NCBI GenBank assembly: GCA_946496415.1
Contig: CAMMGP010000031.1
Span: forward strand, 1 to 9,149
DNA: 9,149 nucleotides
Direction: 5' to 3'
Source: an uncultured Clostridia bacterium
Lineage (GTDB): Bacteria > Bacillota > Clostridia > Christensenellales > Aristaeellaceae
Under the pieces are notes generated by a model that was given only the letters and a program-made list of their open reading frames with translations, did no database searches and was not told the DNA's origin. Shown in pieces: positions 1-6,559 of the stretch; position 1 is the first letter of the stretch; each line of letters opens with the position of its first letter. The translations under genes were made by a program, and so were the position numbers.

Positions 1-2549
1 TTGTTGAGGGCGTCGATGGGCGTCATGCTCACCACATCCAATTTGGCGATCTCCTCCACCAGCTGGATGGGGCCGATATCGGCGATGCCAAGCTGGCGTT
101 GCGTGCCCTTGCCGCCCTCAAGGATGGTTTTGCCGATGGAGCCGCGCACCTCGCCATCCACCTCCAGCCGCGCCATGATCTGTCGTGCCCGCGCGATGAC
201 GCCCTTGGGCAGGCCTGCCAGCTTGGCGACGGCAACGCCATAACTGCGATCCGCGCCGCCAGGCACGATCTTGCGCAGGAAGATGACGTCCTCGCCCTGC
301 TCGCGCGCGGTGATGCGGTAGTTGACGACGCCCTCCAACTGGCCTTCGAGTTCGGAGAGTTCGTGATAATGCGTGGCGAACAGCGTGCGCGCTCCGCACT
401 TTTGGGCGATGTATTCCACCGCCGCCCAGGCGATGGAAAGGCCGTCGAACGTAGACGTCCCCCGGCCCACCTCGTCCAGTATGAGCAGACTGCGCTCCGT
501 GGCGAATTTAAGGATGTTCGCCATCTCACTCATCTCGACCATGAACGTGGATCGTCCGCCGTAGAGATCGTCCGAGGCGCCGACGCGCGTAAAAATGCGA
601 TCCGTAAGGGCGATATCCGCCGAAGCGGCGGGCACGAAACTGCCCATGTGGGCCATCAGCGTGATCAGCGCCACCTGGCGCATGTAGGTGGATTTGCCGG
701 CCATGTTCGGGCCGGTGATGATCATCACACGATGTTCCTTGTCCAGATGGGTATCGTTGGGCACGAACAGGGCGCGCCCCAGCCCCTCTTCGACCACCGG
801 ATGCCGGCCATCGACAATGTCGTAGCGCCCATCAGCGTTGATCGAGGGGCGTACGTACTCATTTTCCTGCGCTACGCGCGCAAGCGAAAGCAGCGCATCC
901 AGCGTTTTCAGAGCGCCCGCCGTGGCGTTCAGGCGCGGAAGCGCCCTTTTCAGCGTCTCGCGGATCTCGCAGAAGAGTTGATATTCAAGGCGCACGGCGT
1001 TTTCTTCCGCACCAAGGATCTTGCGCTCGAGTTCCTTGAGTTCCTCCGTGATGAAACGCTCGCAGTTGGCCAGCGTCTGTTTGCGCGTATAGCGATACGG
1101 CACGAGTTCATAAAACGAGCGCGTGACTTCGATATAGTAGCCAAACACGCGGTTATAGCCGATCTTCAGGTTCTTGATGCCCGTGGCTTCCCGCTCACGC
1201 TGTTCCATTTCCGCGAGGTAGGCCTTGCCATTGTGGGAGATATCGCGCAGTTCATCCAGTTCCCCGGAATAACCGGCGCGGATCATGCCGCCTTCGCGCA
1301 CGGACAGTGGCGCCTCATCGTCGATAGCGCGCGAAAGCAGAGAGCAGATATCCTCCATTGGATCCAGCGCGGACTCGCAGCGCTGGATGAGTTTGGCCTC
1401 GCAGGCGGCGGCGTCTTTTTTGATCAGCGGCACAAGCTGCAATGTGGCGCGCAGCGCCAGACAGTCGCGGGCATTGAGCGCGTCATAGGCAATGCGGCTC
1501 AAGAGGCGTTCAACATCGTAGACGCCGCTGAGCGCCTCGCGCAGCGCGTTGGCCTCGAAAAGACGGCTAGCAAAGCATTCCACGGCGTCCAGGCGCGCAT
1601 TGATCTCGTCCGCGTCGCTGAGCGGGCGTTCAATCCAGCTGCGCAGGAGGCGTCCGCCCATCGCCGTCTGCGTGCGGTCGAGTATGCTCAAAAGCGATCC
1701 CCGCTTGCCGTGTCCGTGTGCCGTTTGCGTCAGTTCAAGGCTCTGCAGGGCGGCGCGGTCCAGCGCCATGAAACTCGAGCGCTCATAGGGACGCAACTCC
1801 AGAATGTGCGTGAGCGCGTTTTTCTGCGTTTCCATCAGATAGGCGAGCAGCGCGCCGGCCGCGCAGACACAAAGGCGCTCATCTTCAAGGCCGAGTTCAG
1901 AAATTCCCTTGCCAAAGTGCTCCTTTAAGCATTTGGAGGCGTGCGGATACTCAAACGTCGCCGCATCGGGCGTGCCCGCGCGTTCGGCGCGCTCCGGAAC
2001 GCAGGCGGCCAGGGCCGCCCTGTCGTTTACGATGATCTCGCGCGGTTCGATGCGCGCCAACTCGTCGGCCAGCGACAGGCGCATATCATTCAGCGAGAAA
2101 TAGCGGAATTCGCCGGTGGAAACATCGGCAAAAGCCACGCCGGCGCGCTTCTGCCGCACATAGACGCAAAGCAGATAGCTTGGACGCGTATCTTCGAGCA
2201 TGTTCGTCTCAATGACCGTGCCCGGCGTGACCACGCGGATGACCTCGCGCTCGACCAGACCCTTGGTGGTGGCCGGATCGCTCATCTGCTCGCAGATGGC
2301 GACCTTATAGCCCTTTTCAATCAGGCGGGCCAAATAGGTATCCACGGCGTGAAAGGGCACGCCGCACATGGGAGCGCGCTCAGACAGACCGCAGTCTTTT
2401 CCTGTCAGCGTAAGTTCCAGTTCTCGGGAGACGAGAATGGCGTCTTCGAAGAACATTTCATAAAAGTCGCCCAGCCGGAAAAAGAGTATCGCGTCCTTAT
2501 ACTGCTCCTTGATGCGCAGATATTGCTGCATCATTGGCGAGACTGCCAT
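1..2549 (-). CDS. mutS: DNA mismatch repair protein MutS (3' end cut by window edge)
   Basis: MutS recognises mispaired and looped bases and uses its ABC-type ATPase to recruit MutL for strand repair. The frame stays open for 849 codons to the edge. Residues 23-31 read FFRLGDFYE, containing the mismatch-probing Phe-X-Glu (F29, E31). The ATPase domain has Walker A GPNMAGKST at 613-621, a signature region STFMVEMSE at 667-675, Walker B LLILDEVGRGTSTFDG with D692/E693, and the switch histidine H727 in TLFATHYHE. These positions lie within one residue of E. coli MutS except at the N-terminus. The last visible residues, SMTPIDALN, match the usual end of the family, so only a short tail is missing. 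The ATG at 2549 has GGTGG six bases upstream and gives the standard MAVSPMMQQY start. It is the last gene seen in the operon, 30 bp after ricA, and mutL would be expected next. No frameshift or lost catalytic residue is visible. Confidence 0.97.
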   Translation of the reverse strand, partial: MAVSPMMQQYLRIKEQYKDAILFFRLGDFYEMFFEDAILVSRELELTLTGKDCGLSERAPMCGVPFHAVDTYLARLIEKGYKVAICEQMSDPATTKGLVEREVIRVVTPGTVIETNMLEDTRPSYLLCVYVRQKRAGVAFADVSTGEFRYFSLNDMRLSLADELARIEPREIIVNDRAALAACVPERAERAGTPDAATFEYPHASKCLKEHFGKGISELGLEDERLCVCAAGALLAYLMETQKNALTHILELRPYERSSFMALDRAALQSLELTQTAHGHGKRGSLLSILDRTQTAMGGRLLRSWIERPLSDADEINARLDAVECFASRLFEANALREALSGVYDVERLLSRIAYDALNARDCLALRATLQLVPLIKKDAAACEAKLIQRCESALDPMEDICSLLSRAIDDEAPLSVREGGMIRAGYSGELDELRDISHNGKAYLAEMEQREREATGIKNLKIGYNRVFGYYIEVTRSFYELVPYRYTRKQTLANCERFITEELKELERKILGAEENAVRLEYQLFCEIRETLKRALPRLNATAGALKTLDALLSLARVAQENEYVRPSINADGRYDIVDGRHPVVEEGLGRALFVPNDTHLDKEHRVMIITGPNMAGKSTYMRQVALITLMAHMGSFVPAASADIALTDRIFTRVGASDDLYGGRSTFMVEMSEMANILKFATERSLLILDEVGRGTSTFDGLSIAWAAVEYIAQKCGARTLFATHYHELSELEGQLEGVVNYRITAREQGEDVIFLRKIVPGGADRSYGVAVAKLAGLPKGVIARARQIMARLEVDGEVRGSIGKTILEGGKGTQRQLGIADIGPIQLVEEIAKLDVVSMTPIDALN

Positions 2550-2579
2550 CGCTGTCCACCCGCTTTCGTATGGGAATCG

Positions 2580-2987
2580 TCAGTGCGCCGCGCCGCAGGA
2601 GCCGCCGCAGGAGGCGCAGCTGCCGGAACAGTTCCCCTCCTCGCTCACTTGACCGGTGACGATGAACTGCAGCACCTGATTGACCTGATTGATGAGGTCG
2701 GAAAAGGCGGAGCGCGCCTGCGTCATGGCGATGATATCGTCGATCATGTTGAGTTTTTCCTGCGTCTCATCCATCTCGTTGGAGAGTTTTTTCAGCACGG
2801 CGGAATCGGGGTTTTCCCGGGAAAGGATCTCCTGAATCTGCGCGCGCAGCTGAAGATAGCGGTTCATCGTTTCCGCGGCTTCCTGATTGCGGGCGGCCTT
2901 TTCCTCAGCCGCCTTCATCGCCTGATAGACATCGCTTTCGATCAACGCCTGTCCAAGTTCTCTGGTCTTTTGAAATACGGCGTCCAT
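2580..2987 (-). CDS. ricA: Com_YlbF family protein, RicA/YmcA-like, with Cys-rich C-terminal tail
   Basis: This 135-residue protein is mostly alpha-helical, with charged heptad-like stretches through residues 5-110, as in the YlbF/YmcA family. In Bacillus subtilis, RicA (YmcA) works with RicF and RicT in a complex that carries Fe-S clusters and directs RNase Y processing, influencing sporulation, competence and biofilm formation. The assignment to RicA rather than RicF rests mainly on context: B. subtilis also places ymcA directly after the miaB gene (ymcB) and upstream of mutS. The C-terminus has four cysteines, C120, C124, C127 and C131, spaced CX3CX2CX3C in a Gly/Ser-rich tail. The start is the ATG at 2987, with GGAGG (complement of the stretch just above 2999) about nine bases upstream, inside the last codons of miaB. 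An in-frame start at 3059 would add 24 residues lying entirely within miaB and is not believed. The exact paralogue is uncertain. Confidence 0.85.
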   Translation of the reverse strand: MDAVFQKTRELGQALIESDVYQAMKAAEEKAARNQEAAETMNRYLQLRAQIQEILSRENPDSAVLKKLSNEMDETQEKLNMIDDIIAMTQARSAFSDLINQVNQVLQFIVTGQVSEEGNCSGSCASCGGSCGAAH

Positions 2988-2991
2988 GCGT

Positions 2992-4389
2992 TCATACCTC
3001 CGTGATCTGTCTTCCGCGCAGCGTATTGCGGCCGGCGGAGAGTATTTCCACCCGGACAAATCTGCCGATAAGGTCGGCTTTTCCCGGGAAATTGACCATG
3101 TGCCCGCGCGGCGTTTTGCCGCCGACCCAGCCCGGATCGCGCGCGGAAACGGATTCGACCAGCACCGTTTCCCGCCTTCCCACCTGCCTTGTAAGGATCT
3201 CGTGGGTGATCTCTGTTTGCAGGTCGATCAGGCGCTGAATGCGCTCCGTCTTTTCCTCCGCGCTCGTGGGATCCGGCATCTGCGCCGCCCTGGTGCCCGC
3301 GCGCCTGGAATAGATGAAGGTGAAGGCGGAATCATAGCGCACTTCGCGCACGAGCGAGAGCGTGTCTTCAAACTGCGCCTCCGTTTCGCCGGGAAAGCCG
3401 ACGATGATATCGCTCGTCAGGCCGACGCCCGGCTTTACCGACCGAAGTTTCTTTACCAGTTCCAGGTAATGCGCGCGTGTGTAGCGGCGGTTCATCGCCT
3501 GAAGAATCTCGTCGTTGCCTGCCTGCACAGGCAGGTGCAGCGCGGGCATCAGGTGCGCAAGTTCTCCATAGGCGCAGATCAACTCGTCGCTCAAATCCTT
3601 GGGATGTGAGGTCATAAAGCGTATGCGCGGCACGCCCAGGGCGTCCACGCGCCGCAAGAGTTCTGCGAACTCGCTGCCGCCGCCGCGATAGGAATTGACG
3701 TTTTGCCCCAGCAGCGTGATCTCCTGCACGCCCTGATCGACGAGGCGCGTGCACTCCTCCAGCACGGCCTCCGGCTCGCGCGAACGCTCCCGCCCACGCA
3801 CATACGGCACGATGCAATAGGAGCAGAAGTTGTTGCAGCCGTACATGATGTTGACGAAGGCGGAGAAAGCGCTGGCGCGCCTCTGCGGCAGGCCCTCGGC
3901 AATGACGCCGTCGCTTTGGAGCACCTCCACCACCGGCCGCCTGCTCTCAAGCGCCCGACAGAGATACTCGGGCAGGCGATGCATGTTGTGCGTGCCGAAC
4001 ACCAGATCGATGAACGGATACATCGCCTTCATCCGCTCGGCCATGCCCTCCTCCTGCGCCATGCAGCCGCCCACGCAGATGAGGAGCTCCGGGCGCTCCT
4101 TTTTCAGTTCCTTGAGCCATATGACGTTGCCCAAGGCGCGATTCTCGGCGTTTTCGCGCACGCAGCAGGTGTTGTAGAGTATGAGATCGGCTTTTTCGCG
4201 CACGTTCTCCGGCCGCAGGCCCATCTCCACAAGCATACCGGCGATGGTTTCCGAATCGCGTTCGTTCATCTGGCATCCCATGGTGACGATATGAAAAGTC
4301 CTGGGGCGGTCGGGAAGATCGCGCACGCGCGCGGCAAATTCGCGCTGGCGATGAAGTTCGCTTTCTGATACGAAAAGGCGTTCGTTCAT
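2992..4389 (-). CDS. miaB: tRNA-2-methylthio-N6-dimethylallyladenosine (ms2i6A37) synthase MiaB
   Basis: MiaB is a cytosolic radical-SAM methylthiotransferase that adds the methylthio group to i6A at position 37 of tRNAs reading codons that begin with U. The protein is 465 residues. The N-terminal UPF0004 domain carries the three auxiliary-cluster cysteines: C39 in TMGCQMNERDSE, C75 in NTCCVRENAENR and C109 in CVGGCMAQ. The radical-SAM motif CNNFCSYC (C185, C189, C192) is followed by PYVRGRERSR, the motif typical of MiaB. A TRAM RNA-binding domain fills about the last 65 residues and ends RGRQITEV. The MTMGCQMNE and VRGRERSR signatures favour MiaB over the relatives MtaB and RimO. The ATG at 4389 overlaps the rng stop as ATGA and has GAGG seven bases upstream. 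The frame stays open upstream to 4797, but that extension is low-complexity shadow sequence inside rng. The stop lies 4 bp before ricA. Confidence 0.96.
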   Translation of the reverse strand: MNERLFVSESELHRQREFAARVRDLPDRPRTFHIVTMGCQMNERDSETIAGMLVEMGLRPENVREKADLILYNTCCVRENAENRALGNVIWLKELKKERPELLICVGGCMAQEEGMAERMKAMYPFIDLVFGTHNMHRLPEYLCRALESRRPVVEVLQSDGVIAEGLPQRRASAFSAFVNIMYGCNNFCSYCIVPYVRGRERSREPEAVLEECTRLVDQGVQEITLLGQNVNSYRGGGSEFAELLRRVDALGVPRIRFMTSHPKDLSDELICAYGELAHLMPALHLPVQAGNDEILQAMNRRYTRAHYLELVKKLRSVKPGVGLTSDIIVGFPGETEAQFEDTLSLVREVRYDSAFTFIYSRRAGTRAAQMPDPTSAEEKTERIQRLIDLQTEITHEILTRQVGRRETVLVESVSARDPGWVGGKTPRGHMVNFPGKADLIGRFVRVEILSAGRNTLRGRQITEV

Positions 4390-5885
4390 GGCGTATCCTC
4401 TGTGTTCTCCTTCAATAGCTTCGCTCCGCTGGGCGGCGTTTCCACCGCGAAGGGCTCCATGCGGTATTCCGCTTCGGCGGCGCGTTCGTCCGCCAACACG
4501 CGCACCGTGCCCGCGCCCAAAGGCGCGCCCAGTTTTAACAGTATGCCCGCCACGGGCGGCGCGGCGGCAATGAGATAGGGCGTTTCGTCTCCGCGCATGC
4601 GCCGACGGCGCACTTCGGAAAGCGCCTGGCGGGCGGTAAATTCGTGGGAAGGCACCAGCCCACTGCCCTGGCAGGTGGCGCAGGCATGGAATTTCTGCTT
4701 GCACAGCGGCTGACGCACCTTCTTGCGCGTCAATTCGACCAACCCAAGTCCGGTGATGCCGACGAGATTCGTGCGCGTGCGATCTTTTCGCAAGCACTCG
4801 TGCAGCACGTCCAGCAGGGCTTCGCGCTGCTCATGCCGGTCCATGTCGATAAAGTCGACGATGATGATACCGCCCACGTCGCGCAGGCGCAGTTGACGGG
4901 CGATCTCCCGCGCGGCCTCGCAATTCAGGGCAAAAACAGTCTCCGAGAGCGAACGCTTGCCGACGTATTTGCCGGTATTGACGTCCACCACGGTGAGTGC
5001 CTCCGTGTAGTCGAACACAAGATAACCGCCGCTTTTCAGCCATACGTGGCGGCGAAAGGCGCTCTCCGCCTGTTTCCAGACGCAAAAACGGTCAAACAGG
5101 GGCGACTGCGCGCGGTCGAAAACGACGCGGCCGGCAAAGGCTGGAGTCAATGCCTGCGCAGTTTCCTGAAGCGCGTGCAAAAGCCCTTCGTCATCCGTGC
5201 GCACGCTTTCGACATCTTCGCAGAGCATGTCCCGCACCGCGCAATCGACGAGGCTGGCGTCGCGGTGCAGCAGCGCAGGGGCGGCGGTATGGCGGCCGCG
5301 GCGTTCGACGTTCTCCCAAAGGCGGGAAAGCGCTTCGAAATCCGCGCGCAGATCGTCTGCCCCGGCGCCCTCGGCAGCGGTGCGGACGATGACGCCGCAG
5401 CCCAAATCTTTTGCCATTCCCTCGGCGATAGCGCGCAGGCGCTCGCGCTCACCTTCGTCGTGGATGCGGCGGGAGACGCCCACATAGCGGACGGTGGGCA
5501 AAAGCACGGCCAGACGCCCGGCCAGCGTGATGTGGCAGGAGAGGCGCGGGCCCTTGCTGCCGCCCGGCTCCTTGACGACCTGCACCATCACCGTCTGCCC
5601 CGAATGGACCAGTCGCTCGATGCGCGCCCCGCGCAGTTGTTCGGCGAGGAGCGCGTCGCCGATCTGTATGTCGCCGGCGTACAGAAAAGCGTTTTTGTCA
5701 AGGCCAATATCGACAAAAGCGGCGTTCATGCCGGGCAGGACATTCTCCACCCGGCCGATATAGATGTTGCCCGTCAGCTTTTCGTGGCCCTTGCTCTCAA
5801 AATACAGTTCGGCGAGCGCGCCATCCTCGATGAGCGCGAGGCACGTTTCTCCGCAAAGGCGGTCGACGAGGATCGTCTTGCTCAT
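4386..5885 (-). CDS. rng: Ribonuclease G (RNase E/G family)
   Basis: This single-strand-specific endoribonuclease acts in rRNA 5' maturation and mRNA decay. The protein is 499 residues, the size of RNase G, without the long C-terminal degradosome scaffold of RNase E. An S1 RNA-binding domain spans about residues 36-120 (GNIYIGRVENVLPGMNAAFVDIG). The catalytic magnesium-binding aspartates are D301 in VVDVNTGKYVGKRS and D344 in IIIVDFIDM. The zinc-link cysteines of the family are C402 and C405 in CATCQGSG. These four positions are each offset by two from D303, D346, C404 and C407 of E. coli RNase E. The ATG at 5885 overlaps the upstream gene's stop as ATGA. A GTG at 5897 is in frame but has no fitting ribosome site. 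It sits directly after the TIGR03936 gene, the usual clostridial arrangement, and its own stop overlaps miaB by 4 bp. Confidence 0.95.
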   Translation of the reverse strand: MSKTILVDRLCGETCLALIEDGALAELYFESKGHEKLTGNIYIGRVENVLPGMNAAFVDIGLDKNAFLYAGDIQIGDALLAEQLRGARIERLVHSGQTVMVQVVKEPGGSKGPRLSCHITLAGRLAVLLPTVRYVGVSRRIHDEGERERLRAIAEGMAKDLGCGVIVRTAAEGAGADDLRADFEALSRLWENVERRGRHTAAPALLHRDASLVDCAVRDMLCEDVESVRTDDEGLLHALQETAQALTPAFAGRVVFDRAQSPLFDRFCVWKQAESAFRRHVWLKSGGYLVFDYTEALTVVDVNTGKYVGKRSLSETVFALNCEAAREIARQLRLRDVGGIIIVDFIDMDRHEQREALLDVLHECLRKDRTRTNLVGITGLGLVELTRKKVRQPLCKQKFHACATCQGSGLVPSHEFTARQALSEVRRRRMRGDETPYLIAAAPPVAGILLKLGAPLGAGTVRVLADERAAEAEYRMEPFAVETPPSGAKLLKENTEDTP

Positions 5886-6559
5886 GCGTTTTTCCACTCC
5901 ATCAGCGGGACAATCTCCCCCGCCGCGTTTTCACCCAGCAAACGGAGGCGATGCACGCGCGCGCGCGGCGCTTCCACGCCCGCGAGCGCCGCCAGACCGT
6001 CAAGAAGCACGTCGGGCTTGAGCGTATCCTTTTCGGTAAGCATCAGGCGCGCAAGCAGGCTGCCGTCCCGCGCTTCGAGGGAGAGCGCCAGAGGCCGCAT
6101 ATCGATCTCGCGCTCGCCGGATTTCGTCCTGCGCACGCCCATGACATGTTCGGCGGCACAAAACGCTTCCGCGGCGGCGAGAATGGCGGAGCCGGACTCC
6201 CCCTCCGGCGGGCTGCGATTGACCGCGCAGCGCACGAGGGCCATCGCCGCGGGAAAGCGGTCGTCCACCGTGCGCACGCCAAGCACGGGAAGATCCTCCG
6301 GCAGCGCACCCCGCATGGCTTCCTCGATGCGGCCACGCCCCATGGGCGCGGAGAGCTTAAAATCGAGCACCTCGTATTCGCTCGTCCATCCTACGGCCAG
6401 CGCCGAGGCGAACGACATGATGGGATGCGGGTTGAAGCCCTGCGAAAAAGCGATGGGCAGGCCTGAACGGTTGAGGGCGCGCTGGAAAAAGCGCTGCAGA
6501 TCCAGATGCGATACAAAGCGCAGGCGGCTGTTTTTACCAAAGCGCAGCAGTGTCCTCAT
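5882..6559 (-). CDS. TIGR03936 / DUF2344 radical-SAM-linked protein, function unknown
   Basis: The 225-residue protein belongs to the TIGR03936 (DUF2344) family, which has no established function and is almost always encoded next to, or fused to, a TIGR03960 radical-SAM protein. The recognisable part is the N-terminus: LRFGKNSRLRFVSHLDLQRF at residues 4-23, then a conserved GFNPHPIMSFASALAVG segment around residues 43-60. No metal-binding cysteine cluster, signal peptide or membrane segment is seen, so it is probably a cytosolic partner or substrate-binding subunit. The ATG at 6559 overlaps the stop of the radical-SAM gene as ATGA and has GAGGGGG seven bases upstream. The frame is open to 6778, but the extra 73 residues are Arg/Gly-rich shadow sequence within the upstream gene. 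Family assignment is from motif memory, not a search. Confidence 0.88.
   Translation of the reverse strand: MRTLLRFGKNSRLRFVSHLDLQRFFQRALNRSGLPIAFSQGFNPHPIMSFASALAVGWTSEYEVLDFKLSAPMGRGRIEEAMRGALPEDLPVLGVRTVDDRFPAAMALVRCAVNRSPPEGESGSAILAAAEAFCAAEHVMGVRRTKSGEREIDMRPLALSLEARDGSLLARLMLTEKDTLKPDVLLDGLAALAGVEAPRARVHRLRLLGENAAGEIVPLMEWKNA

Noticed and set aside
99..1928. 609-codon plus-strand open frame opposite mutS
   Set aside because: MutS on the minus strand has every expected motif at the expected position, and the antisense product resembles no family.
1941..3005. 354-codon plus-strand open frame opposite mutS and ricA
   Set aside because: It crosses the boundary of two real minus-strand genes, has no ribosome site of note and no recognisable domain.
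4390..4797. 136-residue N-terminal extension of MiaB
   Set aside because: It is open frame only because of GC-rich sequence inside rng. The ATGA junction, the ribosome site and family length all place the start at 4389.
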